Below are positions 5,964-14,068 of a DNA stretch of 15,518 nucleotides, piece after piece (position 1 is the first letter of the stretch; each line of letters opens with the position of its first letter). This DNA comes from CAZRRV01 sp964406705. Lineage in GTDB: Bacteria > Bacillota > Clostridia > Oscillospirales > Acutalibacteraceae. The notes below the pieces were generated by a model. That model did not search any database. It was not told the DNA's origin and worked only from the letters and a program-made list of their open reading frames with translations. The translations under genes and the position numbers were made by a program. The DNA is taken from NCBI GenBank assembly GCA_964406705.1, contig CAYOSS010000042.1, positions 1 to 15,518 of the forward strand. The letters are read 5' to 3'.

Positions 5964-7247
5964 TTGGAAAAAATATACATAAACGGCGGGAGGCGCCTTA
6001 CCGGGCGGGTCGAAATCGGCGGGGCGAAGAACGCCGCCGTGGCGATCCTCCCGGCGACGCTGCTCTCGGACGGGGTGTGCCGCGTGGAGAATCTGCCGGA
6101 CATATCCGACGTAAGGGCGGCGCTGTCCATCCTTTCGATGACGGGCGCGTCGGTCAGGATGATCGACCGCCACACATACGAGATCGATCCCCGGGGGGCG
6201 CGGCCCTTGCCCCTGTCCTCCGACATCACCGCGTCGATGCGGGCCAGCTACTACTTTTTGGGCGCTATGTTGGGGCGTTTCGGGAGAGCCAAAGCGGCTC
6301 CTCCGGGCGGGTGCGACTTCGGGGTGCGGCCGGTCGACCAGCATATCAAGGGCTTCGAAGCATTGGGAGCCAAGGTCACCATTGAGGGCGGGCTGGTGGA
6401 CGCGAGGGCGCCCCGTCTTACCGGGTGCGCGGTGTACCTGGACCGGGTGTCGGTCGGGGCGACCATCAATATAATGTTAGCCGCCGCGAGGTCCGAGGGG
6501 CTGACCGTTATAGAGAACGCCGCGAGGGAGCCCCACGTGGTGGACACGGCCAACTTCTTAAACTCGATGGGCGCGGACATTATGGGCGCCGGGACGGGAG
6601 TAATCCGCGTTCACGGGGTGAAGTCGCTGCGGGGGACGACCTACAGCATCATACCCGACCAAATCGAGGCGGGCACCTATATGGTGGCTGCGGCGGCTAC
6701 GGGCGGCGATGTGGAGATTTGCGGAGTGACTCCCAAGCACCTCGAGTCCATCTCGGCGAAGTTAGCCGAGACCGGCGCGGCGGTGGAGGAGTTTGACGAC
6801 TCCGTACGGGTCACGGCCGCCGGGCGGCCCCGCGCCTGCGATATCCTGACGCTGCCGCACCCCGGGTTCCCCACGGATATGCAGCCCCAGATGACGGCGT
6901 ATCTCGCCACGGCGGCGGGAACGAGCCTCGTCACCGAGAGCGTCTGGGACAACAGGTTCCGCTACGCCGATCAGTTGGTCGCGATGGGGGCCAAAATCCG
7001 AGTGGACGGGAAAATTGCCGTGGTGGACGGCGTGGAGCGGCTTTCGGGGGCGGCGGTGGCGGCTACCGACTTACGGGCCGGGGCGGCTCTTGTGGTGGCG
7101 GGGCTTTCCGCCGCGGGGAGGACCGAAATATCCGGCGTGCGCTACATCGACAGGGGTTACGAGGCTCTTGTGGAAAAGCTGCGGCTCCTCGGCGCGGACA
7201 TCTCGCGCGCCGCGGTGCCCGAGCGCTCTGTGGAAAAGGCGGGGTAG
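5964..7247 (+). CDS. murA: UDP-N-acetylglucosamine 1-carboxyvinyltransferase (MurA)
   Basis: Catalyses the first committed step of peptidoglycan synthesis: transfer of enolpyruvate from phosphoenolpyruvate to UDP-GlcNAc in the cytoplasm. The 427-residue model begins MEKIYINGG, like other MurA enzymes, and carries the Lys22-Asn23 pair (GGAKNAA). The active-site Cys117 is in GGCDFGVRP (the fosfomycin target), and Asp305 is in PGFPTDMQPQ, matching the E. coli catalytic Asp. The C-terminal repeat contains RYADQLVAMGA and YIDRGYEALVEKL. Start: TTG at 5964, 8 nt after GGAG. A longer frame opening at 5844 would turn the heptamer repeat into a low-complexity N terminus not found in MurA, so I reject it. 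The yycJ start follows 2 nt after the stop. With Cys present, fosfomycin sensitivity at the enzyme is expected. Confidence 0.96.
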   Translation: MEKIYINGGRRLTGRVEIGGAKNAAVAILPATLLSDGVCRVENLPDISDVRAALSILSMTGASVRMIDRHTYEIDPRGARPLPLSSDITASMRASYYFLGAMLGRFGRAKAAPPGGCDFGVRPVDQHIKGFEALGAKVTIEGGLVDARAPRLTGCAVYLDRVSVGATINIMLAAARSEGLTVIENAAREPHVVDTANFLNSMGADIMGAGTGVIRVHGVKSLRGTTYSIIPDQIEAGTYMVAAAATGGDVEICGVTPKHLESISAKLAETGAAVEEFDDSVRVTAAGRPRACDILTLPHPGFPTDMQPQMTAYLATAAGTSLVTESVWDNRFRYADQLVAMGAKIRVDGKIAVVDGVERLSGAAVAATDLRAGAALVVAGLSAAGRTEISGVRYIDRGYEALVEKLRLLGADISRAAVPERSVEKAG

Positions 7248-7249
7248 GA

Positions 7250-8029
7250 GTGGCCAAATTCTTCCCCCTGCTCAGCGGCAGCCGGGGCAACTGCACCTAC
7301 ATCGAGGCCGGCTCCCACGCCCTGCTTGTGGACTGCGGGGGCAGCTTCAAGGCGATTAGGGAAGCCCTCTTGGGGCGGGATCTGTCTTTCGACAAGGTGG
7401 AGGCTCTTCTCATCACCCACGAGCATACCGACCATATATCGGCGCTGGGGATGCTGCTGCGGCGGGTGAATATCCCGGTGTACTCGTCGGTCGCTACGGC
7501 GGAAGCCCTGAGACCGTATCTGCCGGCGGGGGCCGAGATTTACCCCTTTGAGGAGACGGCCGAAGCGGGGGTGTTCCCGGTGAGGAGATTTAACACGAGC
7601 CACGACTGCCCCGGCTCTTCCGGCTACAGGATTACCCTCCCGGACGGGCGGGAGGTGGCAGTCTGCACGGATCTCGGCGTGGTGACGGACGAGGTCAGGC
7701 GGGCGGTGACGGGGTGCGAGGCGGTTTGCCTCGAGTCCAACCACGATCTCGGGATGCTTTGCGCCGGGAGCTACCCCGAACCTCTGAAGCGGCGTATTTT
7801 GAGCGAAACGGGACATTTGTCCAACACGTCGGCGGCGGCCGAGCTTCCCGGGCTGGTGCGGGGAGGGGCCACCAGGCTGATATTGGGGCATTTGAGCCGG
7901 CAGAACAACCGCCCGGATATAGCGGCGGCGGCGGCGAGGGCCTCCCTGTTCTCCTCCAATATGGAGGAGGGGCGGGACTGCCTGCTCTACGTCGCGGAGC
8001 AGACCGGCAACAGGTGCGTGTGCTTTTAG
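7250..8029 (+). CDS. yycJ: YycJ/WalJ-type metallo-beta-lactamase fold hydrolase
   Basis: A 259-residue MBL-fold protein close to B. subtilis YycJ (WalJ). The metal site is HEHTDH (residues 57-62), with His118 (NTSHD) and Asp141 (CTDLG) as further ligands. ESNHDLGML, RRILSETGHLSN and LGHLSRQNN match YycJ blocks along the whole length. The family is a metal-dependent nuclease-like hydrolase linked to DNA repair or cell-wall regulation in Firmicutes; the true substrate is not settled. Start: GTG at 7250, 2 nt after the murA stop, with weak upstream purines (GGGGTAGGAG), so translational coupling to murA is likely. It is cytoplasmic. Confidence 0.9.
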   Translation: MAKFFPLLSGSRGNCTYIEAGSHALLVDCGGSFKAIREALLGRDLSFDKVEALLITHEHTDHISALGMLLRRVNIPVYSSVATAEALRPYLPAGAEIYPFEETAEAGVFPVRRFNTSHDCPGSSGYRITLPDGREVAVCTDLGVVTDEVRRAVTGCEAVCLESNHDLGMLCAGSYPEPLKRRILSETGHLSNTSAAAELPGLVRGGATRLILGHLSRQNNRPDIAAAAARASLFSSNMEEGRDCLLYVAEQTGNRCVCF

Positions 8030-8093
8030 ATTATCCCGGGCGAGGCCGCGCGAGGCAAAGCCGACGAACCGCCCGCCATATCCGCGAAGAATT

Positions 8094-8107
8094 GCGCTAA
8101 AAAGCGC
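8094..8107 (+). promoter_or_regulatory. Small hairpin just upstream of the gatC ribosome binding site
   Basis: GCGCT (8094-8098) and AGCGC (8103-8107) form a short stem with an AAAA loop, and the GGAGGTG ribosome binding site follows at once. It may shield or expose that site, but it has no T tract and is not a terminator. The 90-bp yycJ-gatC gap contains nothing else recognisable. Confidence 0.35.
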
Positions 8108-8119
8108 GGAGGTGCTTAG

Positions 8120-8398
8120 ATGATTGACACTGAGACTACCCGCCACCTGGCGGACCTTTCCAAAATAGCGTTTACCGATGAGGAGCTCACCGCTATGACG
8201 GAGCAGATGCGGGACATAGTCGGGCTGATGGACACCATAGCGGACTTTGACGCGTCGGGCGACGCCGAGAAGGGCGAGCCCGTGGCGTACTCCGATTTCC
8301 GGGAGGACCGGCACACCGCTTCCTTCCCCCGGGACGAGATATTGGCGAACGCGACGGAGCGCGGGGAAACCTGCTTCCGGGTCCCCAAGGTGGTGTAG
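8120..8398 (+). CDS. gatC: Aspartyl/glutamyl-tRNA amidotransferase subunit C
   Basis: A 92-residue GatC, the usual size. It wraps around the GatA-GatB interface of the heterotrimer that amidates Glu-tRNA(Gln) or Asp-tRNA(Asn). Recognisable parts are RHLADLSKIAFTDEEL near the N terminus and the R-x-D block near residue 61 (DFREDRHTASF), ending in FRVPKVV. Start ATG 8120 has a strong GGAGGTG (about 8108-8114) 5 nt upstream. The gatA start is 2 nt after its stop, so the two are co-translated. The operon order gatC-gatA-gatB is the common bacterial one. Confidence 0.95.
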   Translation: MIDTETTRHLADLSKIAFTDEELTAMTEQMRDIVGLMDTIADFDASGDAEKGEPVAYSDFREDRHTASFPRDEILANATERGETCFRVPKVV

Positions 8399-8399
8399 A

Positions 8400-9833
8400 A
8401 TGGCGAACGTGATTGAAAGCCTGTCAAAAGCCCTTCGCGAAAGAAAAATCGGGGCTGTGGAGCTCGCGCGGGAGTACCTTTCCCGCATAGCCGAGCGGAA
8501 CCCGGCAGTGAACGCCTATATCACCGTTTGCGATAGGACCGCCATAGACGAGGCTGAGGAAGCGCAGCGGCTGATTGACGCGGGGGACGGCGGGCCGCTC
8601 ACCGGCGTGCCCTTGGCTATAAAGGACAACATCTGCACCGAGGGGATTCGCACCACCTGCGCTTCCAGGATGTTAGAAAACTTCGTACCGCCCTACAGCG
8701 CGACCGTGGCGCGGCGGCTGCGGGCGGCCGGCGCGGTGACTTTGGGCAAGGCGAATATGGACGAATTCGCGATGGGCGGCTCCTCCCAGACATCGTACTT
8801 CGGCGGAGTGAAAAACCCCGTGGATCTGACCCGCGTGCCGGGAGGCTCCTCGGGCGGGTCGGCGGCGGCCGTGGCGGCGGGGCTCGCGGCGGGGGCGCTG
8901 GGCTCGGATACGGGCGGCTCCATACGGCAGCCGGCGGCGTTCTGCGGTGTGGTGGGATTAAAGCCCACATACGGAGCCGTCTCGCGGTACGGGCTGGTGG
9001 CGTTCGCCTCCTCGCTGGATCAGATAGGCCCCATAGCCGGGGGCGCGCGGGACTGCGCGGTAGTTTTCGACGCCATAGCGGGCGGTGACCCGGACGACGG
9101 CACCTGCCGCCCGGGACCGGCGGAGAGCGCTTCGGGTAAAATGGGTATGAGCCTTTCCGGGGTGACGGTGGGGCTGCCGCGTGAGTTCTTCAGCGAGGGC
9201 GTGGACGGCGAGGTGAAGTCCGCCGTACTGAAAGCGGCGGAGGCTCTGCGGGATATGGGCTGCGAGCTAAAAGAGGTCTCCCTGCCGGGGCTCCGGTACG
9301 CCATTTCGGCTTACTTCTTAATATCCTCGGCGGAGGCGGCGAGCAACTTGGCGCGGTTCGACGGGATCAAGTACGGCTACCGTTCAAAGGAGGGCGAGAC
9401 CTACGAGGAGCAGCTGATGAACACCCGGAGGGAAGGGTTCGGCTCCGAGGTCAAGCGGAGGATAATGCTCGGCAACTACGCTCTCTCGAGCGGCTACTAC
9501 GACGCGTATTACAACAAGGCGGTGAAGGTCCGCTCAGCCATAAAGCGCGAGTACGCCGAAATTTTCTCCTCCTGCGACTGCGTGCTGACTCCCACCACGC
9601 CCACGGCGGCTTACCGCATAGGCGAAAAGGAGAACGACCCCGTCAAGATGTACGTGGGGGACATCTGCACCGTGACCGCTAACATAGCGGGGCTGCCGGC
9701 CGTGTCCGTGCCCTGCGGGGCGACCGCGGCGGGGCTGCCGGTCGGTATGCAGATAATAGGGCGGGCGTATGACGAGGCCACAATTCTCGCCGTAGCGGAC
9801 GCTTACGAGAGGGAGGGCGCGAGCCGTGGCTGA
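8400..9833 (+). CDS. gatA: Aspartyl/glutamyl-tRNA amidotransferase subunit A
   Basis: A 477-residue amidase-family subunit that frees ammonia from glutamine for transfer to misacylated tRNA. The Lys-cisSer-Ser triad is intact: Lys75 (AIKDNI), Ser150 and Ser174. Ser150 lies in the PGGSSGGSAAAVAAG signature and Ser174 in GSDTGGSIRQP; the spacing equals that of S. aureus GatA (79/154/178). Start: ATG at 8400, beginning MANVIESLSKAL, with an AAGGTGG in the end of gatC. An upstream extension overlapping gatC in another frame would add residues with no family similarity, so I reject it. Its last 8 bases overlap the start of gatB. Confidence 0.96.
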   Translation: MANVIESLSKALRERKIGAVELAREYLSRIAERNPAVNAYITVCDRTAIDEAEEAQRLIDAGDGGPLTGVPLAIKDNICTEGIRTTCASRMLENFVPPYSATVARRLRAAGAVTLGKANMDEFAMGGSSQTSYFGGVKNPVDLTRVPGGSSGGSAAAVAAGLAAGALGSDTGGSIRQPAAFCGVVGLKPTYGAVSRYGLVAFASSLDQIGPIAGGARDCAVVFDAIAGGDPDDGTCRPGPAESASGKMGMSLSGVTVGLPREFFSEGVDGEVKSAVLKAAEALRDMGCELKEVSLPGLRYAISAYFLISSAEAASNLARFDGIKYGYRSKEGETYEEQLMNTRREGFGSEVKRRIMLGNYALSSGYYDAYYNKAVKVRSAIKREYAEIFSSCDCVLTPTTPTAAYRIGEKENDPVKMYVGDICTVTANIAGLPAVSVPCGATAAGLPVGMQIIGRAYDEATILAVADAYEREGASRG

Positions 9834-11244
9834 GTATGTACCCGTGATAGGGCTGGAGATCCACGCGGAGCTGCTGACGGATTCCAAGGTGTTCTGCGGC
9901 TGCTCGGCGGCTTTCGGCGGCGACGAGAACACGAGGGTCTGCCCCCGCTGCTCCGGGCTTCCCGGGACGCTGCCGGTGTTTAACCGGGGGGCGGCGAGGC
10001 TCGCCGCCATGGCGGGGCTGGCTCTCGGCTGCCGTATTAACAACTACAGCGCCTTTGACCGCAAAAACTACTTCTACCCCGACCTGCCCAAGGCTTACCA
10101 GATAACCCAGTTCTACTATCCGCTCTGCCAGGGCGGCGCGGTGGAGATCGCGGGGAAGCGGGTGCGGATCAACCGTATACATATAGAGGAGGACGCGGGC
10201 AAGTTGGTCCACGACGACTACGAGGGCGTCTCCTACGCCGACTACAACCGCTGCGGGGTCCCGCTGATCGAGATTGTCACCGAGCCAGATATCACGAGCG
10301 CCGAGGAAGCGAGGGCCCTTGTGGAGGAGATAGCCCTGCGGCTCAAGTACGCCGGGGTGTCGGATTCCAGGATGGAGCAAGGCTCGCTGCGGTGCGATGT
10401 CAACATTTCCGTCAAGCGCCCGGAGGACGAAAAGCTCGGCACGAGGACGGAGATCAAGAACCTAAACTCACTGAAATCCATAGTCCGGGCCATAGAATAC
10501 GAGACCGAGCGGCAGAGCGGGCTGCTCTCGCGGGGTAAGCCGGTCATTCAGCAGACCCTGCACTTTAACGAGAACCGGGGCACCACCAAGCCGCTTCGCT
10601 CCAAGGAGGAGGCGCACGACTACCGCTACTTCCCCGAGCCGGATATCCCGCCGCTCTACCTCAGCGACGGGGAGATAGCGGGTTTCGGCCGCGAGATGCC
10701 CGAGATGCCGGAACGCCGGCTCGCGAGATACACGGGCGAGTACGGGCTGCCCGCCGCGGACGCAAAGCTGCTTGTTGCGGACAAGGTCCTTTCCGACTTC
10801 TACGACGAGGCGGTGAAAGTGTACCCGCATTACAAGACGCTGTCGGCTATGGTGCTGGTGGAGCTGCTGCGGCGGCTCAACGACAGCGGCGAGGACGCGG
10901 CGTCGCTGCGGTTCTCCCCCCGCGACCTGGCGGATTTGGCGAAGCTCCGGGACGAGGGCGCGGTGAGCGGCAACGCGGCGAAGGAAATCCTGCGGGCGAT
11001 GTACGAGAACGGCGGTCACCCGGAGGATATAGCCCGCGAGAACGGCTACATAATGGAGACGGACGAGGGGGCGGCGGCGGCCGCCGTGGATGAGGTTTTG
11101 GCGGCGAACCCCAAGGCCGTCGGGGAGTACAAGGCCGGCAGCGGCAAGGTATTCGGGTTTTTGATGGGGCAGGTCTGCCGCGCTCTCGGCAAATCCGCCA
11201 ACCCGGCAGCGGTAAGACGGATTTTGGAGGAAAAGCTAAAGTAG
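9826..11244 (+). CDS. gatB: Aspartyl/glutamyl-tRNA amidotransferase subunit B
   Basis: A 472-residue GatB that binds the misacylated tRNA, activates the side-chain carboxylate with ATP and amidates it. The four-Cys zinc site is intact (C24, C26, C39 and C42). The family block DRKNYFYPDLPKAYQI is at about 78-93, HIEEDAGKL at about 119-127 and KEEAHDYRYFPEPDIPP near 265. The C-terminal about 170 residues form the helical and YqeY-like tail. Start: GTG 9826 with GGGAGGG 8 nt upstream, overlapping the gatA stop by 8 nt, so expression is coupled. With AspRS (12751) it would complete a two-step Asn-tRNA pathway. Confidence 0.96.
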   Translation: MAEYVPVIGLEIHAELLTDSKVFCGCSAAFGGDENTRVCPRCSGLPGTLPVFNRGAARLAAMAGLALGCRINNYSAFDRKNYFYPDLPKAYQITQFYYPLCQGGAVEIAGKRVRINRIHIEEDAGKLVHDDYEGVSYADYNRCGVPLIEIVTEPDITSAEEARALVEEIALRLKYAGVSDSRMEQGSLRCDVNISVKRPEDEKLGTRTEIKNLNSLKSIVRAIEYETERQSGLLSRGKPVIQQTLHFNENRGTTKPLRSKEEAHDYRYFPEPDIPPLYLSDGEIAGFGREMPEMPERRLARYTGEYGLPAADAKLLVADKVLSDFYDEAVKVYPHYKTLSAMVLVELLRRLNDSGEDAASLRFSPRDLADLAKLRDEGAVSGNAAKEILRAMYENGGHPEDIARENGYIMETDEGAAAAAVDEVLAANPKAVGEYKAGSGKVFGFLMGQVCRALGKSANPAAVRRILEEKLK

Positions 11245-11456
11245 CCCGTCAGTGACAGTCTCGACCTTCCTCCGGCTCCGTTGGCTTCTTCTCGCTAACG
11301 CGAGGGCAACTTTGTGGCGCCGGGAACCTCTTAACCTGCCGTTTATGGCGGACTTGTCTTGCTTCGCAAGTTAGCTTTCTAATTTTTCCCAGCGCGGCTG
11401 GGGAACGGTGTCCGCTTTTTTTCCTGACCAGCAGGCGCGGCAGTCCCGCTGCTTTT
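11245..11456. repeat. Half-unit repeats before copy B
   Basis: No gene. After gatB comes a mini-hairpin CTCGCTAACGCGAG (about 11292), then GGCAACTTTGTGGCGCCGG, then TTTCCCAGCGCGGCTGGGGAACGG and TGTCCGCTTTTTTTCC (11409). The same sequence order recurs near 15300-15500. The TGTCCG of this half-unit lies 126 bp before the one at 11535 in copy B. No clear Rho-independent terminator for gatB is seen here. Confidence 0.7.
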
Positions 11457-11534
11457 GGCTTCGCCTATCTCCGGGGATTTTCATCTCGCTGCGCGAGGTT
11501 AGCTTGCTTTTCCCCGACTGCGCCGGGGGAACGA

Positions 11535-11589
11535 TGTCCGCTTTTCTTCTCTTCGCCGACGGGCGCGGCTGAAAGAAGAAAAGCGGACA
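11535..11589. repeat. TGTCCGCTTTTCTTCT hairpin, copy B left arm
   Basis: TGTCCGCTTTTCTTCT pairs with AAGAAGAAAAGCGGACA. The inner sequence TTCGCCGACGGGCGCGGCTG differs from copy A, but the partner arm in copy B differs in the same way. Confidence 0.85.
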
Positions 11590-12344
11590 GAAAAGAAGTT
11601 CAGCGCGCCGGCTTACTTCTACGCCGAATGCTGAGTGGTCTGAGGGCAGCCGCCACCTATACCGCAACTCTTGCGACCGCTAACGCGGGGGCAACCCGGG
11701 GGTCCCGCCGGCGCCGGCTCCGGGGTCTCTCCGTATTCATTCCCGCCTCGCAGAGTAGGATGCAAAAGGCTCGCAGGTTAGGGCAAGCTTGCCACTGTCG
11801 AACTGAACTCGGCTCTCGTGGGGTAGCTTTTTGCTTGCCGGTCGGAGTGGACTCGCAGGTATGCAGGGAGTCTCTCTCCTCCGTGTTGGGGCGAGCCACT
11901 GCGCCTCCGGCGGGCGGGGCGGAGCCGGAACCCCGGAACCGCCAAGCTAACCCGTGAACCGCCGCGCTGCCGGTAACGGGGCTACCGTTCGCCGCCGGGC
12001 TACTCTCGCGCCGCCGAACCTCCGGGCTCCCCCGGCAGGGGCCCGTTGCACACCCGCGAGCCGCCCCCGACTGGCAAGCAAAAGCTACCCGGAAGCGCCG
12101 GGCCCCGAACGATAGCAGCGAGCCGCCCCCGAACCGGCGAGCCTTTTGTACCGGGCTCGGCAAGCCCTGAATGAATACGACGGGGTACCGGAGCCGGCGC
12201 CGGGGGTACATCCGAGCTTCCCCCGCGTTAGCGACCGCAAGAGCAGTGGCATAGGTGGCGGCTACCCACAAACCACAGGGGTGGGGGCGTCACCTGATAG
12301 CTTCCGAGAACCACCCAGCCTACTGGCGCGCTGAACTTCTTTTC

Positions 12345-12399
12345 TGTCCGCTTTTCTTCTTTCAGCCGCGCCCGTCGGCGCAGAGAAGAAAAGCGGACA
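12345..12399. repeat. TGTCCGCTTTTCTTCT hairpin, copy B right arm
   Basis: This is the inverted partner of 11535-11589. The inner CAGCCGCGCCCGTCGGCG is the exact complement of the left-arm version. It is followed by CCCCAGCCCAGCTGGG, as in copy A. Confidence 0.85.
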
Positions 12400-12503
12400 C
12401 CGTTCCCCAGCCCAGCTGGGAAAGATTGGATAGCTAACCTCGCGTCAGCGAGAAGAAATCCTCGGTGCCGGGCGGAGCCAAAAAGCCCCCTGCCCCGCAA
12501 AGC

Positions 12504-12617
12504 CTTTGCCCACCTTGCGGTGCCCGGCTCGTCGCACACCCCCGCGCGGCGACTTGCCGACCGCTGCCGGGATGAAGCCTTCGCTGTTTCGTCCACCGGA
12601 CGCGCTCGGCTTCATTC
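12504..12617 (-). repeat. TGAAGCC module, copy 2
   Basis: This is the reverse-complement copy of the module at 5186-5300. It reads CTTTGCCCACCTTGCGGTG, then CGCGGCGACTTGCCGACCGC, then ATGAAGCCTTCGCTGTTTCG and CTCGGCTTCA. An internal stretch (about 12536-12551) differs from copy 1. Confidence 0.75.
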
Positions 12618-12735
12618 CCGCGCAGCGGGAAACAGCCCCCGGGGACGGGCGGATCCGAGCAATCCCCCGGCGCCACAGAGCTTCCGATAAACCGAAAACC
12701 GTCTTCCCGAAAGATCGGCTGTCAGCCGACAACAA
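12618..12735. repeat. Degenerate module and leader before aspS
   Basis: GCGCAGCGGGAAACAGCCC through GGGCGGATCCGAGCAA (about 12622-12662) repeats the module at 5418-5471. Then come a short stem CGGCT-GTC-AGCCG (12717-12729) and an A-run leading into the aspS ribosome binding site. I see no consensus promoter, so the start of the aspS transcript is not located. Confidence 0.5.
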
Positions 12736-12750
12736 AAAAGGAGGTCCCCT

Positions 12751-14055
12751 ATGCTGACCGTCAGCCCGACCGGGTACCCCGGCGAATTTAGGATAGAAGA
12801 GTTGGCCCCGGGCGCCGCAGTCACGCTCGACGCCTGTGTCCACAAAGTCCGTGATATGGGCGGCTTCGCGTTCGTGATGCTGCGCACCGCCCGTTACGTG
12901 CTCCAGGCCGTCTGGCAGCCGGGCGTTTGCCGGGAGGACCTTACCGGGGTAAAAGAGGGGTGCTACGTCACCGCGACGGGAACGGTCCGCGAGGAGGAAA
13001 GGGCCCCCCGCGGCCGGGAAATCCTGCTGTCCTCCGTTACGGTGCTGACCTCACCCAAAGAGGAATACCCTCTCAGGGTATCGGCAAAGAAGCTTGGCTG
13101 CTCCATCGACGCGAACCTCAAGTACCGCTCCGTGGCTCTCCGCAACCCCCGGGAACGCGCCGTATTCAAGGTAGCGGAAGGGGTGTGCGAGGGGTTCAGG
13201 AGGTTTCTCTTAGCCGAGGACTTCACCGAAATTCATACCCCCAAGATAGTCTCGACGGGGGCGGAGGGCGGCGCGAACATCTTCTCGCTTAAGTACTTCG
13301 GGCGGGAGGCGTATTTGGCGCAAAGTCCGCAGTTTTACAAGCAGACTATGGTCGCGGTGTTCGACAGGGTGTTCGAGATTGCCCCCGTTTACCGCGCTGA
13401 AAAGCACAACACTACCCGCCACTTAAACGAGTACATAGGGCTTGACCTCGAGATGGGCTACATCCGCGATATGTACGACGTTATGCGGTTGGAGACGGCC
13501 CTGATGCGCTACATCGTGAGCTACTTACGGGAGCATTACGCGGACGAGGTGGAGATGCTCGGGGCGACGCTGCCGGAGGTGGGAGAAATCCCGGCGGTGA
13601 CCTTCATAGAGGCGGCGGAGCTGACCGGCGGGAGTACCCGCAAGCACGATCTGGACCCGGGGGACGAGGCGGCTCTTTGCGAGAAGATCTACCGCGACAC
13701 GGGCAGCGAGTTCGTGTTCGTGACCAAATTCCCCTCGGCGAAACGGCCCTTCTACGCTATGGACTCGGCGGACGACCCGCGCACGGCGGAGAGCTTCGAC
13801 CTGCTGTTCCGGGGGCTCGAAATAACCACGGGCGGGCAGAGGATCCACGATTACGACCGGCAGGTGGAGAAAATGGAGCGCATGGGCCTGAGCCCCTCGG
13901 ACTTCGAGAGCTACCTTCAAATTTTTAAGTACGGTATGCCGCCGCACGGGGGGCTGGGTATAGGTCTCGAGCGGCTCACTATGAAGCTGTTGGGCCTTGC
14001 CAACATACGCGAGGCGAGCCTGTTCCCCCGCGATATAGGGCATTTGGAGCCGTAA
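12751..14055 (+). CDS. aspS: Archaeal-type, non-discriminating aspartyl-tRNA synthetase
   Basis: A 434-residue class IIb synthetase that charges Asp onto tRNA(Asp) and, by inference, tRNA(Asn). It lacks the large GAD insertion of bacterial AspRS and matches the short archaeal form. An OB-fold anticodon domain covers about 20-100, HTPKIVSTGAEGG lies near 161-173, motif 2 has Arg215 and Glu217 (YRAE) followed by HNTTRHLNEY, and motif 3 is GIGLERL (403-409). At the two specificity positions of archaeal AspRS it has His31 (aligned from memory with Trp26 of the discriminating Thermococcus enzyme) and Pro86 (aligned with Lys85). These are the residues of non-discriminating forms. Start: ATG 12751, 6 nt after AAGGAGG (12738-12744). 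hprK follows after 13 bp. Its product Asp-tRNA(Asn) would be the substrate of GatCAB encoded upstream. Confidence 0.94.
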   Translation: MLTVSPTGYPGEFRIEELAPGAAVTLDACVHKVRDMGGFAFVMLRTARYVLQAVWQPGVCREDLTGVKEGCYVTATGTVREEERAPRGREILLSSVTVLTSPKEEYPLRVSAKKLGCSIDANLKYRSVALRNPRERAVFKVAEGVCEGFRRFLLAEDFTEIHTPKIVSTGAEGGANIFSLKYFGREAYLAQSPQFYKQTMVAVFDRVFEIAPVYRAEKHNTTRHLNEYIGLDLEMGYIRDMYDVMRLETALMRYIVSYLREHYADEVEMLGATLPEVGEIPAVTFIEAAELTGGSTRKHDLDPGDEAALCEKIYRDTGSEFVFVTKFPSAKRPFYAMDSADDPRTAESFDLLFRGLEITTGGQRIHDYDRQVEKMERMGLSPSDFESYLQIFKYGMPPHGGLGIGLERLTMKLLGLANIREASLFPRDIGHLEP

Positions 14056-14068
14056 GGAGGCGGGGCGG

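Larger units (their letters stand above)
11457..12479. repeat. Large nested imperfect palindrome, copy B
   Basis: About 1.02 kb, with outer arms GGCTTCGCC (11457) and GGCGGAGCC (12471-12479). Both edges have a GGGATTT/CTTCTCGCTNNCGCGAGG or complementary AAATCC module. Inside are the TGTCCGCTTTTCTTCT hairpins in each arm, GCCGCCACCTAT (11650) with ATAGGTGGCGGC (about 12252), and GGGTAGCTTTTTGCTTGCC (11820) with GGCAAGCAAAAGCTACCC (12071). The central stretch shares ATGCAGGGAGTCT, CTCCTCCGTGTTGGGGCG and ACCTCCGGGCTCCCCCGGCA with copy A in the same order. So copies A and B descend from one ancestral element in the same orientation. The right arm has a stretch around 12285-12325 not matched by the left. 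Confidence 0.85.

Noticed and set aside
8247..8399. N-terminal extension of GatA overlapping gatC in another frame
   Set aside because: The added residues are an out-of-frame reading of gatC. ATG 8400 gives the standard GatA beginning.
11657..12271. Minus-strand 204-residue frame in copy B as a protein
   Set aside because: It shares a short stretch (RPNTEE, GKQKATPREPSS) with a frame in copy A, but this follows from DNA similarity. There is no ribosome binding site, and elsewhere the frame is broken in copy A.
11245..12750. tRNA or rRNA genes in the long intergenic regions
   Set aside because: No GTTCGANNC T-arm with a paired acceptor stem and no conserved rRNA segments were seen.
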